Position numbers and translations under genes: made by a program
In this document: piece after piece, positions 53,909 through 62,470 of the stretch
Layout: the number at the start of each line of letters is the position of its first letter
Numbering within the stretch: the stretch's first letter is position 1
Source: Paracoccus sp. S-4012
GTDB taxonomy: Bacteria; Pseudomonadota; Alphaproteobacteria; Rhodobacterales; Rhodobacteraceae
Direction: 5' to 3'
DNA: 64,000 nt
NCBI RefSeq assembly: GCF_009674885.1
Contig: NZ_WKKA01000001.1
Span: forward strand, 186,001 to 250,000
The notes under the pieces: model-generated
The model's database searches: none
Told to the model about the DNA's origin: nothing
Seen by the model: only the letters and a program-made list of their open reading frames with translations

Positions 53909-55068
53909 CAGCCGCGTGTCCCCCGGTCGCGTTCCGTCAGCAGCGCGCGGCTGACGATCATCCGCATGATCTCGTTGGTGCCCTCGAGGATCTGGTGCAC
54001 GCGCAGGTCGCGGACGATCTTCTCGATCCCGTAATCGGCGAGGTAGCCGTAGCCGCCATGCAGTTGCAGGCACTGGTTGGCGACCTCGAAGGCGGCATCC
54101 GTGACCTGCAGCTTCGCCATGGCACAGAACTTCGAGGCGTCGGGCGCGCCCTGATCCAGCTTCCACGCCGCCTGCCGCAGGAAGATGCGCGAGCATTGCA
54201 GCGCCGTCTCCATCTCGGCCAGCCGAAACTGCAGCGCCTGGAACTGGTCGAGGCTCTGCCCGAAGGCCCGCCGCTCGCCCATATAGGCCAGCGTCGCGTC
54301 GAGCGCCGCCTGCGCCCCGCCGAGCGCGCCGGCCGAGATGTTCAGCCGACCCCCGTCGAGGCCCGCCATCGCATAGGCAAAACCGCGCCCTCCCTCGCCG
54401 AGCAGGTTCCCGGCCGGGATACGGCAGTCGTCGAACTGGACCTCGGCGGTCGGCTGCGCGCGCCAGCCCATCTTGTCCTCGAGCGCGCCGAAGCTGAGGC
54501 CCGGGGCGCCCGCCTCCACCACCACCGCGCTGATGCCCTTCGGCCCGTCGCCGCCGGTGCGGACCATGGTGAGATAGGCGTCTGAATAGCCCCCGCCGGA
54601 GATGAAGGCCTTGGTGCCGTTGAGGGTCCAGCCCTCGTTGGTGCGCTCGGCCCGCGTCCTCAGCGCCGCGGCGTCCGAGCCGCTGCCGGGCTCGGTCAGG
54701 CAGTAGGAGAACACCTTTCGCAAACTGGTGAGGTCCGGCAGCCACCGCGCCTTGTCCTCGTCCGAGCCATAGCGGTCGATCATGCCGCCGCACATGTTGT
54801 GGATCGACAGGAACGAGCCGACCGCCGGATCGGCCATCGCGAGCGCTTCGAAGACCAGCGTGGCGTCGAGCCGCGTGAGGCCCGCGCCGCCGTAGTCCTC
54901 CGAGACGTAGATGCCGCCGAGTCCAAGCTCCGCGACCTTGCCCCACAGCGCCTTCGGGATCGTCCCCGCCGCCTCCCATTCGCGCGAGAAGGGCGCGATA
55001 TGCTCGGCCCCGAAGTCGCGGGCCATGTCGAAGATGGCCTGCTGCTCCTCGCTCAAGCCGAAATCCAT
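53908..55068 (-). CDS. Acyl-CoA dehydrogenase, probably isobutyryl-CoA dehydrogenase
   Basis: A 386-residue FAD enzyme. MDFGLSEEQQAIFDMARDFG opens it. FSYCLTEPGSGSDAAALRTR binds the flavin, FGQSLDQFQALQFRLAEM is also conserved, and QLHGGYGYLADYGIEKIVRD carries conserved ACAD features. The catalytic Glu lies in VHQILEGTNEIMRMIVSRAL. The ATG at 55068 has GGGAGG ahead and is preferred to an upstream start at 55080. Context (mmsA before, HIBCH and mmsB after) indicates isobutyryl-CoA to methacrylyl-CoA, the second step of valine breakdown. A short-branched substrate cannot be proven from sequence. Confidence 0.93.
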   Translation of the reverse strand: MDFGLSEEQQAIFDMARDFGAEHIAPFSREWEAAGTIPKALWGKVAELGLGGIYVSEDYGGAGLTRLDATLVFEALAMADPAVGSFLSIHNMCGGMIDRYGSDEDKARWLPDLTSLRKVFSYCLTEPGSGSDAAALRTRAERTNEGWTLNGTKAFISGGGYSDAYLTMVRTGGDGPKGISAVVVEAGAPGLSFGALEDKMGWRAQPTAEVQFDDCRIPAGNLLGEGGRGFAYAMAGLDGGRLNISAGALGGAQAALDATLAYMGERRAFGQSLDQFQALQFRLAEMETALQCSRIFLRQAAWKLDQGAPDASKFCAMAKLQVTDAAFEVANQCLQLHGGYGYLADYGIEKIVRDLRVHQILEGTNEIMRMIVSRALLTERDRGTRG

Positions 55069-55165
55069 GCTGCCTCCCACGGCTGACGACGACGGCTACC
55101 GTTCAACTGTTGCAGCGGATTTTGCAACAGGCGCGAGGGGGCGGCGCGCGGCCGCCCCCGCCTCG

Positions 55166-56662
55166 TCAGTCGATGGCGCGGAAGTGGAACTCGCCGCCTT
55201 CCTTGATGCCCGAGGGCCAGCGCGAGGTGACGGTCTTCGTCCGCGTGTAGAAGCGGAAGGCGTCCGGGCCGTGCTGGTTCAGGTCGCCGAAGCCCGAGCG
55301 CTTCCAGCCGCCGAAGGTGTGGTAAGCCAGCGGCACCGGAATCGGGACGTTGATGCCCACCATGCCCACGTTGATGCGGCTGGCGAAGTCGCGGGCGGCG
55401 TCGCCGTCGCGGGTGTAGATCGCCACGCCGTTGCCGTATTCGTGGTCCATCGCGTAGGAGACCGCCTCCTCGTAGGACTGCGCGCGGACGGTGGAGAGGA
55501 CCGGGCCGAAGATCTCGGTCTTGTAGATGTCCATGTCGCGGGTCACGCGGTCGAAGAGATGCGGGCCGACGAAGAAGCCATCCTCGTAGCCTTGGAGGCT
55601 GAAATCGCGGCCGTCCACGACCAGTTCGGCGCCCTGCTGGATGCCGCTCTCGACCAGCCGCAGGATGTTCTGCTGCGCCGCCTTCGTCACCACCGGGCCA
55701 TAGTCCACGTCGTTGCCGGCCGTGTAGGGGCCGACCTTCAGCTTCTCGATCCGCGGGACGAGCCGCTCGATCAGCGCGTCGGCGGTCTTCTCGCCCACCG
55801 GCACCGCGACCGAGATCGCCATGCACCGCTCGCCCGCGGCGCCGTAGCCTGCGCCGACAAGGGCATCCGCCGCTTGGTCCATGTCCGCGTCGGGCATGAT
55901 GATCATGTGGTTCTTCGCGCCGCCGAAGCACTGCGCCCGTTTGCCGGTCTTGGCGGCTTCCTCGTAGATGTACTGCGCGATCGGGGTCGAGCCGACAAAG
56001 CCCACGGCCTGGATCACCGGGCTGTGGAGCAGCGCGTCCACGGCCTCCTTGTCGCCGTTCATCACCTGCAGGACGCCATCGGGCAGCCCGGCCTCCTTGA
56101 AGAGCGCGGCCAGCATCATCGGCACGGTGGGGTCGCGCTCGGAGGGCTTGAGGATCGCGGCGTTGCCCGAGGCGAGCGCGGGGCCGAGTTTCCACAGCGG
56201 GATCATCGCCGGAAAGTTGAAGGGCGTGATGCAGGCAACGACGCCCAGCGGCTGGCGCATGGAATACATGTCGATACCGGGGCCGGCGCCGTCGGTGAAC
56301 TCGCCCTTCAGCAGATGCGGCGCGCCGATCGAGAACTCGATCACTTCGAGCCCGCGCTGCACGTCGCCTTTCGCGTCGGGCAGGGTCTTGCCGTGCTCCG
56401 AGGACAGCGCCTCGGCCAGCTTGTCCATGTCGCGGTTCAGCAGCCGCACCATCTCCATCATCACCCGCGCCCGGCGCTGCGGGTTGGTGGCGCCCCAGGC
56501 CTTCTGCGCCTCGCCGGCCGACGCGATGGCCCGATCCATCTCCTCGCGGCTGGCGAGGGCGAGCTTGGCCTGCACCTCGCCGGTGGCCGGGTTGTAGACG
56601 TCGGCGGTGCGACCCGAGCCGGCGACCTCCTGCCCGTCGATCCAGTGTCCGATGGTTCTCAT
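55166..56662 (-). CDS. mmsA: CoA-acylating methylmalonate-semialdehyde dehydrogenase
   Basis: A 498-residue aldehyde dehydrogenase that converts methylmalonate semialdehyde to propionyl-CoA. MRTIGHWIDGQEVAGSGRTA opens it. TPFNFPAMIPLWKLGPALA and LKPSERDPTVPM bind NAD, FVGSTPIAQYIYEEAAKTGK follows, and catalytic Cys280 is in GAAGERCMAISVAV. The PFNFPAMIP and CMA motifs separate MmsA from other ALDHs. GGAGGG lies a few bases before the ATG at 56662. It is the first gene of the valine operon, with about 100 bases between it and the next gene. Confidence 0.96.
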   Translation of the reverse strand: MRTIGHWIDGQEVAGSGRTADVYNPATGEVQAKLALASREEMDRAIASAGEAQKAWGATNPQRRARVMMEMVRLLNRDMDKLAEALSSEHGKTLPDAKGDVQRGLEVIEFSIGAPHLLKGEFTDGAGPGIDMYSMRQPLGVVACITPFNFPAMIPLWKLGPALASGNAAILKPSERDPTVPMMLAALFKEAGLPDGVLQVMNGDKEAVDALLHSPVIQAVGFVGSTPIAQYIYEEAAKTGKRAQCFGGAKNHMIIMPDADMDQAADALVGAGYGAAGERCMAISVAVPVGEKTADALIERLVPRIEKLKVGPYTAGNDVDYGPVVTKAAQQNILRLVESGIQQGAELVVDGRDFSLQGYEDGFFVGPHLFDRVTRDMDIYKTEIFGPVLSTVRAQSYEEAVSYAMDHEYGNGVAIYTRDGDAARDFASRINVGMVGINVPIPVPLAYHTFGGWKRSGFGDLNQHGPDAFRFYTRTKTVTSRWPSGIKEGGEFHFRAID

Positions 56663-56901
56663 GATGCCCTCCGTGATCTCGGTCGCGCGGCACAGTAGGG
56701 GCGCGCGGGCCGGGGCGAAAGGGGGATGGGCAGGGGTCGCTCGGTTCCGGCCGTGCCGTGCCCGCGGGGGTTGCTGCACCCGGGGCGCGGCCTCGCCCCC
56801 ATCTGCGGCAGTCCGCCATGCCGCAAAAGGCCCGCTTGACGGAACCCCGCGCCCCGGTCACGTTCAACCCTGAACCGTCAGGCGACAGGAGGAAGCAGCC
56901 C

Positions 56902-57357
56902 GTGCTGGTGAACCAGATCCTCGCGCTCAAGGCCGAGTCCTCGCCCCTCCACGCGCGTCGGGTGGCGACCGTGTCGCCCGACACGACGCTGGCCGAGGCC
57001 ACGGCGATCCTGGCCGAGAAGCGCATCGGGGCGCTCGTGGTCTCCAGCGATGGTGCGCGGCCGGAGGGGATCCTGTCCGAGCGCGACATCGTGCGCGAGA
57101 TCGGGCGGCAGGGGCACACGGCGCTCGACCGCCCCGTCCGCGAGGCGATGACGGCGCCGATCGCGACCTGCCGCACCGGGGACGACGCCCTCGTGATCCT
57201 CGACCGCATGACCCAGGGCCGGTTCCGCCATCTTCCGGTCGTGGACGAGGACGGCGTGATGATCGGCCTCGTCTCCATCGGCGATGCGGTCAGCGGCCGT
57301 CTGAAGGAGCTGTCGGCCGAGAAGGAGGCGCTGACCGGCATGATCATGGGCGCCTGA
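56902..57357 (+). CDS. CBS-domain pair protein
   Basis: About 151 residues forming two CBS domains: VATVSPDTTLAEATAILAEK, IGALVVSSDGARPEGILSER, VREAMTAPIATCRTGDDALV and FRHLPVVDEDGVMIGLVSIG. Such stand-alone Bateman modules bind adenosine nucleotides and sense energy status. The GTG at 56902 is chosen because AGGAGG lies 9 bases before it; a longer frame upstream lacks CBS character. coaD follows 63 bases downstream in the same direction, but a functional link is not shown. Confidence 0.87.
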   Translation: MLVNQILALKAESSPLHARRVATVSPDTTLAEATAILAEKRIGALVVSSDGARPEGILSERDIVREIGRQGHTALDRPVREAMTAPIATCRTGDDALVILDRMTQGRFRHLPVVDEDGVMIGLVSIGDAVSGRLKELSAEKEALTGMIMGA

Positions 57358-57420
57358 CGGGTTGCCAAGACGGCAAAGGTGCTGTTTTCGTGGCGCCGAC
57401 CTGCCAGCGAGGGCGCGATC

Positions 57421-57921
57421 ATGCGGACCGGCTTCTATCCCGGCACCTTCGACCCGATCACGCTCGGGCATCTCGACATCATCCAGCGGGCCATGGCGCT
57501 CGTGGACCGGCTGGTGATCGGCGTCGCGATCAACCGCGACAAGGGGCCGCTGTTCTCGCTCGAGGAGCGGGTGGAGATGGTCTCGGAGGAGTGCAGCGCC
57601 ATCGCCGCGCGGAGCGGGGGCGAGATCGTCGTCCGTCCGTTCGAGAACCTGCTGATCGATTCGGCCCGCGACGTGGGCGCCACGGTGATCGTGCGCGGTC
57701 TGCGGGCAGTCGCGGATTTCGAATACGAGTTCCAGATGGTCGGCATGAACCGCGCCCTCGACAGCTCGATCGAGACGGTGTTCCTGATGGCCGACGCGCG
57801 GCGGCAGGCCATCGCCAGCAAGCTGGTCAAGGAGATCGCCCGGCTCGGCGGCGACGTGTCGAAGTTCGTGACCCCGGCGGTTTCCGAGGCGCTGCGCCTG
57901 CGGTTCGACGGCGGGCGTTGA
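57421..57921 (+). CDS. coaD: Pantetheine-phosphate adenylyltransferase
   Basis: A 166-residue nucleotidyltransferase catalysing the penultimate step of CoA synthesis. TGFYPGTFDPITLGHLDIIQ has the HxGH-type motif TLGH, with VRGLRAVADFEYEFQMVGMN and FLMADARRQAIASKLVKEIA downstream. Length and motif order are normal. The ATG at 57421 is the family start; an upstream extension of 14 codons is not conserved. GAGGG precedes it. The next gene lies 60 bases downstream. Confidence 0.97.
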   Translation: MRTGFYPGTFDPITLGHLDIIQRAMALVDRLVIGVAINRDKGPLFSLEERVEMVSEECSAIAARSGGEIVVRPFENLLIDSARDVGATVIVRGLRAVADFEYEFQMVGMNRALDSSIETVFLMADARRQAIASKLVKEIARLGGDVSKFVTPAVSEALRLRFDGGR

Positions 57922-57981
57922 ACCGGGCCGCCACTCTGCCCTAGCGTCACAGTGACGCAGGGGGAGAGAGGAAACGCCCGC

Positions 57982-58854
57982 ATGAACCAGACCAGCGCCG
58001 CCACGGCCGGACGCCCGCCGAACCCGTTTCCCGATCCGGTGCCGGACCCGATTCCCGGCCCGGCGCCGCTGCCGGGGCCCCAACCCGACACGCCGGACGA
58101 GATCCCGGCCGCCTCGATCATCGACATGGGCGTGGTCGGGCGGTCGCTGCGGGCGGGGCTGCGCGACTTCCGCCGCGCGCCGGCCTGGGGCCTCGCCTTT
58201 TCCGGTTTCTACGTCGCAGGCGGGCTGGTCCTCGCGGCGGTGGCGACCGCGATGGGGCAGGACTGGTGGCTGATGCCCTTCATCGTGGGCTTCCCGCTGA
58301 TCGCGCCTTTCGCCGCCGTCGGCCTCTACGGGGTCAGCCGCCGCCTCGAGGCCGGGGAGCCGCTCGACCGCCGCTCGGTCCTCGGCGTCGTCTTCGCGCA
58401 GAAGGACCGGCAGGTGCCATCCATGGCCATGGTGATCCTGCTGCTGTTCATGTTCTGGGTCTTCGTCGCGCATACGATCTTCGCGCTGTTCCTCGGGCCG
58501 GGCGCGATGACCAATGTCTCGCAGTCCTTCGAGATCCTCTCCGGGCCGCGCGGCACGGCCATGCTGGGCCTGGGCACCGGCATCGGCGCGGTCATGGCGG
58601 CGGCCCTGTTCAGCATCACCGTGGTCGGCCTTCCGATGCTGCTCGACCGCGAGGTGGACTTCATCTCGGCCATCATCGCCAGCTTCGAGGCGGTGGCTGG
58701 GAACCCAGTCGTGATGCTCGTCTGGGCGGCGGTAATCGCGGTGCTGCTGCTCGCGGGGATGCTGCCGCTGTTTCTGGGCCTGTTCGTGGTGCTGCCGATC
58801 CTCGGCCATGCAAGCTGGCACATGTATCGGGAGCTGATCCCCGAGGACGCCTGA
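57982..58854 (+). CDS. DUF2189 integral membrane protein
   Basis: A 290-residue membrane protein with a Pro-rich N-terminus (FPDPVPDPIPGPAPLPGPQP at ~22-41) and about six hydrophobic helices, e.g. GLAFSGFYVAGGLVLAAVAT, LMPFIVGFPLIAPFAAVGLY, MVILLLFMFWVFVAHTIFAL and VMLVWAAVIAVLLLAGMLPL. The pattern and the segment GVSRRLEAGEPLDRRSVLG match DUF2189 proteins, whose function is unknown. ATG 57982 (MNQTSAATAG) has GAGAGGAA ahead; GTG 57952 is less likely. It faces the bactofilin gene, and a shared hairpin lies between. Confidence 0.82.
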   Translation: MNQTSAATAGRPPNPFPDPVPDPIPGPAPLPGPQPDTPDEIPAASIIDMGVVGRSLRAGLRDFRRAPAWGLAFSGFYVAGGLVLAAVATAMGQDWWLMPFIVGFPLIAPFAAVGLYGVSRRLEAGEPLDRRSVLGVVFAQKDRQVPSMAMVILLLFMFWVFVAHTIFALFLGPGAMTNVSQSFEILSGPRGTAMLGLGTGIGAVMAAALFSITVVGLPMLLDREVDFISAIIASFEAVAGNPVVMLVWAAVIAVLLLAGMLPLFLGLFVVLPILGHASWHMYRELIPEDA

Positions 58855-58855
58855 A

Positions 58856-58883
58856 CGAAAAAGGGCGCCCCTCGGGGCGCCCT
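58856..58883 (-). terminator. Intrinsic terminator of the bactofilin gene
   Basis: GGGCGCCCC (58863-58871) and GGGGCGCCC (58874-58882) form a 9-bp stem; read on the minus strand it is followed by TTTTT (from 58862 downward). On plus it also ends the DUF2189 gene. Confidence 0.8.
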
Positions 58884-58904
58884 CGAAACCTGCGGCCGCG
58901 CGGC

Positions 58905-59408
58905 TCAGCCGGGCTCGCCCTCGGCTTTCGCCTTCGGCGGCGCGAGGCGGGGCTGGCCGTTGGTCGCCAGCGGGTCCTCCTGGCGCTGCACCGAGCCCTC
59001 GAAATGCGCGCCCGATTCGATCGCGATGGTCTTGTGGATGATGTCGCCCTCGACCCGCGCGGTGGCCGACAGGCGCACTTTCAGGCCGCGCACCCGGCCG
59101 ACGACGCGGCCGTTCACGACGATGTCCTCGGCCACGATCTCGCCGCGGATGGTGGCGCTCTCGCCCACGGTCAGCTGATGGGCGCGGATGTCGCCCTCGA
59201 CCTGGCCCTCGATCTGGACGTCGCCCTGGGTCTTGATGTTGCCGGTGACGGTCAGGTCGGCCGAGAGGACCGAGGGGGTCGCGCGGCCGCGCGTGGTTGC
59301 CGGAACGTTGCCGGGGGCCGGGTCGTCGGCGAGGGGCCGATAGGGCTCCGGCTCGGGGGCGCCGGCGCTGCGGGGGCCGGGTTCGGTCACGCGCGTCTTA
59401 GAAAACAT
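58905..59408 (-). CDS. Bactofilin (polymer-forming cytoskeletal protein)
   Basis: A 167-residue bactofilin. A disordered Pro-rich N-terminus (~1-50) precedes a right-handed beta-helix of regular turns: LSADLTVTGNIKTQGDVQIE, GQVEGDIRAHQLTVGES, ATIRGEIVAEDIVVNGRVVG and ATARVEGDIIHKTIAIESGA. Bactofilins assemble into filaments that position cell-wall enzymes. The ATG at 59408 overlaps the 3' end of the M23 peptidase gene by 11 bases, so they are co-translated. An intrinsic terminator follows. Confidence 0.93.
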   Translation of the reverse strand: MFSKTRVTEPGPRSAGAPEPEPYRPLADDPAPGNVPATTRGRATPSVLSADLTVTGNIKTQGDVQIEGQVEGDIRAHQLTVGESATIRGEIVAEDIVVNGRVVGRVRGLKVRLSATARVEGDIIHKTIAIESGAHFEGSVQRQEDPLATNGQPRLAPPKAKAEGEPG

Positions 59409-60702
59409 TCTGGGCTGCCTTGATGAAGCTGAGCGGATCGACGGCGGTTCCCTTGACGCGCACCTCGTAGTGCAGATGCGGGCCGGTGGACCGTCCGGTG
59501 TTGCCCATATCACCGATCCGCGCCCCGCGCGAGACCTGCTGGCCGGCGCGGACATGGATCTTGTTCAGGTGCCCGTAACGGGTCTCGAGTCCCAGCTCGT
59601 GCTGGATCTTGATGACGTTGCCATAGCCGCGCTGCCAGCCCGCGAAGGTCACGGTGCCCTCGCCGGTGGCGTAGATCGGCGTGCCGACCGGGCCGGCCAT
59701 GTCGATCCCCGCGTGCTGGCGGCCCCAGCGGGCGCCAAAGCCCGAAGTGTAGCGGAAGGCGGCCTGCACCGGCATGGCCAGCGGCATCTTGTCGGCGGCG
59801 ATGCGGTAGGTATTGATCTGGTCGAGCGAGATCAGAATGTCGTTCGCCCGCGCCTCGCCCTGGCTGATGGCGGCGTTGCCCCGCGACGAGTAGGACATCG
59901 GCTCGAGCGGCCCGCCCTGGCCGGAATAGCCCGAGCGCACGGTCCGCAGCAGCCGGTCGGCGTCGACGCCGGCCGATTCGAACATCTTCTGAAGCGGCTC
60001 GACCGAGACTTCGACCGCGGCCTCGAGCTGGGCGAAGATCTCGTCGTGACGGGCAACGATGGCGTCGCGCTCGACCGCGATCTGCTGGGCCTGACGGCGG
60101 GCCTCGGCGGCGTCGGCCTCGGCCAGCGCGCGGCCTTCGGCGGCGCCGTCGAGTTCGCCCGAGAGGATGTCGAGGGCGACGCTGATCTCTTCCGAGCGGT
60201 CGGCCTGCGCCGGCTGGTCGGCGGCAAGGGCGACCGCATCGGAAGCACGGGCGGCGAGGGCGTCCTGCAGGCTCGCCTGCACCACCTCGAGACCGGTCTC
60301 CAGCTCGCGCCGCCGCTCCTCCGAGGCGAGCAGTTCGTTCTGCATGCGCGACACCTGCTCGAGCGCCGTGGCGAAGCGCGCCTGCGCCGCAGCGGCCTCG
60401 GAAGCGCGCGTGTCACGCTCGGCGGCCAGCGCGTCCAGCCGCTCCTCGAAGGCGCCGTTGGCGCGGGCCATCTGGTCGCGGGCGCTGCCGGCGCTGATCG
60501 CGTCGATGGCGAGAACGGCGGTGGCGAGGATCGCCCAGCCGAAGACCAGCGCGGTGCCGCCGAGGGCCACGAGCTGGGTTCCGGGCCGCAGGCGCACAAA
60601 CCGCGTGGAGCGCTCCGACTTCAGAAACAGGCGCTGTTCAGGCAGCCAGCCTTCGAGGACGGCGTTCAGGCGGTATGCGATACGAAGCGGCAAGGTCGTC
60701 AC
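59398..60702 (-). CDS. M23 metallopeptidase with coiled coil
   Basis: A 434-residue envelope protein. A cytoplasmic N-terminus (LKSERSTRFVRLRP) is followed by one membrane segment (LVALGGTALVFGWAILATAV), then a long coiled coil (~90-240, e.g. EQVSRMQNELLASEERRREL). The C-terminal LytM/M23 domain has GRQHAGIDMAGPVGTPIYAT (zinc His/Asp) and GPHLHYEVRVKG (HxH). GTG at 60702 gives VTTLPLRIAYRLN, a plausible family start. It cleaves peptidoglycan cross-links or activates amidases. Its stop lies inside the bactofilin gene. Bactofilin-M23 pairs recur in cell-shape systems. Confidence 0.9.
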   Translation of the reverse strand: MTTLPLRIAYRLNAVLEGWLPEQRLFLKSERSTRFVRLRPGTQLVALGGTALVFGWAILATAVLAIDAISAGSARDQMARANGAFEERLDALAAERDTRASEAAAAQARFATALEQVSRMQNELLASEERRRELETGLEVVQASLQDALAARASDAVALAADQPAQADRSEEISVALDILSGELDGAAEGRALAEADAAEARRQAQQIAVERDAIVARHDEIFAQLEAAVEVSVEPLQKMFESAGVDADRLLRTVRSGYSGQGGPLEPMSYSSRGNAAISQGEARANDILISLDQINTYRIAADKMPLAMPVQAAFRYTSGFGARWGRQHAGIDMAGPVGTPIYATGEGTVTFAGWQRGYGNVIKIQHELGLETRYGHLNKIHVRAGQQVSRGARIGDMGNTGRSTGPHLHYEVRVKGTAVDPLSFIKAAQNVF

Positions 60703-60915
60703 TGTCCGTTTTGGGTCCGTTGGTCGGATCCGGCGCAGCCTTCTTCGCGGGCGCGGCAGGGAACCTGAAAGCGGTAAACAGCACCTGTGCTTTGGCCGCA
60801 ACGGTTCCCTAAAAATCGGGCCGCAAGTCGGCGGAATGACGCCGCTCTGCGGCGAGCGTCGGCGGCATCGCGCGCGTGACGCATCCCGTAGCGACCACGC
60901 GGCGCTTGACCGCTC

Positions 60916-62124
60916 TCAGCCGCGGCGCACCAGCAGGATCGACGCAAGCGACGCCGCCGCGGAAACGGCCATGATCGCCACCAGCGGCGTAGCCCCCGCA
61001 CCGGGCACCAGCAGCGCCCCGGCCAGCGCCGCGAGCGCGGCCCCGCCCGCCACCATCAGCGCGCCGCCCAGGCCCGCCGCGGTCCCGGCCAGATCGGGCC
61101 GCACGCTCATCATCCCGGCATTGGCGTTCGGCAGCACCATGCCGTTGCCGATCCCCATCAGCACCACAGTGCCGAAGAAGCTCAGCGGCACCGTCCCTCC
61201 ACCGAGGTCGATCGCCAGGGACAGCAGCACCGCCGCGAGCGTCACCGCCCCGCCGGCGACGATCATCCGGTTGATGCCGACCCGGCCCGAGAACCGGCCC
61301 GAGAGGAAGTTGCCCAGGAGGTAGCCGAAGGAGGGCGCGGCGAACCAGTAGCCGACCTCGGAGGGGGACATGCCGAAGACGCTGCTGCCGACGAAGGGCG
61401 CGCCGCCGAGATAGGCGAAGAACGTCCCCGAACCGAAGGTGGCGATGCCGACATAGCCCCAGTAGCTGGGCGAGCCGAACAGCACCGGATAGCCGCGCGC
61501 CTGCTCGCGCAGGCTGGTGCCGCCGTCGGCGACGGTCTCGCCCATGTCGTGCCACGCCCAGATCAGCACCAGCACGCCCACCGCCCCCAGCATGACGAAG
61601 TTGGCCCGCCAGCCGAACGCCTCGTCGAGGACGCCGCCGATCGCCGGGGCCATCATCGGCACGACCGACATGCCCATGGTGACGTAGCCGAGGCGGCTCG
61701 CCGCCTGGTCGGGCGGCGCGGTGTCGCGCACCACCGCCCGCGACAGCACCATGCCTGCGGTGATGACCGCCTGGATCATGCGGAAGAACAGGAACATCGT
61801 CGCCGTGGTGGCGAGGATCGTGCCCAGCGTCGCCAGCAGGAAGATGACGATGGAGCCGAGCGTCACCGGCCGGCGGCCGATGTGATCGCTGATCGGCCCG
61901 GCCACGAACTGCAGCACCGCCCCCGCCGCCAGATAGGCCGAGACCGAGAGCTGCATCACCGCGTAATCGACGCCGAAATCCCGCGCCATGCCGGGCAGCG
62001 ACGGCAGGAACACGTTCATCGACAGCGCCGCCAGCGCCGTCAGCGCGACCAGCGTGATGAGCCGCGGCGGCCGCCGGAAGGGCCGCGTGGCGGCCGCGAA
62101 GGCGCCCGGCTCAACCCCAGTCAT
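60916..62124 (-). CDS. MFS drug-efflux transporter, Bcr/CflA type
   Basis: A 402-residue transporter with about 12 membrane segments. LITLVALTALAALSMNVFLP, the DHIGRRPVTLGS motif A between helices 2 and 3 and RMIQAVITAGMVLSRAVVRD are the signature of the Bcr/CflA family (DHA1 proton antiporters). Substrate cannot be predicted. Its start lies inside the DUF486 gene (14-base overlap), so the two are coupled. About 210 bases between its stop and the M23 start contain nothing I can name. Confidence 0.92.
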   Translation of the reverse strand: MTGVEPGAFAAATRPFRRPPRLITLVALTALAALSMNVFLPSLPGMARDFGVDYAVMQLSVSAYLAAGAVLQFVAGPISDHIGRRPVTLGSIVIFLLATLGTILATTATMFLFFRMIQAVITAGMVLSRAVVRDTAPPDQAASRLGYVTMGMSVVPMMAPAIGGVLDEAFGWRANFVMLGAVGVLVLIWAWHDMGETVADGGTSLREQARGYPVLFGSPSYWGYVGIATFGSGTFFAYLGGAPFVGSSVFGMSPSEVGYWFAAPSFGYLLGNFLSGRFSGRVGINRMIVAGGAVTLAAVLLSLAIDLGGGTVPLSFFGTVVLMGIGNGMVLPNANAGMMSVRPDLAGTAAGLGGALMVAGGAALAALAGALLVPGAGATPLVAIMAVSAAASLASILLVRRG

Positions 62125-62470
62125 GGAACACGAACCATGCGCCGAGGCAGATCAGCGCAAAGCCGACGCCATGCTGCCAGCCGAGCCGCTCGCCCAGCCA
62201 GAGCCATGAGAAGACCGCGAAGACCGAGAGGCTGATGACCTCCTGGATGGTCTTCAATTGCGCCGCGGTCAGCGCGCCGTGGCCGATGCGGTTGGCGGGG
62301 ACCTGCAGGACGTATTCGAAGAAGGCGATGCCCCAGCTGACGAAAACCACGAGGGCAAGGGGCGCCGCCTTGAAGCGCAGGTGCCCATACCACGCGAAGG
62401 TCATGAAGACGTTCGAGCCGAGCAGCAGAAGGATCGTGACGGCCGGTGCCGGAAGCCCGGTCAACCCCAT
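62111..62470 (-). CDS. DUF486 / DMT-like small membrane protein
   Basis: A 119-residue protein with four membrane helices: VTILLLLGSNVFMTFAWYGH, LALVVFVSWGIAFFEYVLQV, VISLSVFAVFSWLWLGERL and WQHGVGFALICLGAWFVFHD. The pattern VPANRIGH with AQLKTIQEVISL matches DUF486, part of the drug/metabolite transporter superfamily with unknown substrate. ATG 62470 lies inside the 3' end of dnaB (10-base overlap), and its end overlaps the MFS start. It forms a tight dnaB-DUF486-MFS series. Confidence 0.9.
   Translation of the reverse strand: MGLTGLPAPAVTILLLLGSNVFMTFAWYGHLRFKAAPLALVVFVSWGIAFFEYVLQVPANRIGHGALTAAQLKTIQEVISLSVFAVFSWLWLGERLGWQHGVGFALICLGAWFVFHDWG

Noticed and set aside
52892..54979. 695-codon minus-strand frame covering the acyl-CoA dehydrogenase
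   Set aside because: Its first half is a shadow of the dehydrogenase; the true hydrolase starts at ATG 53908.
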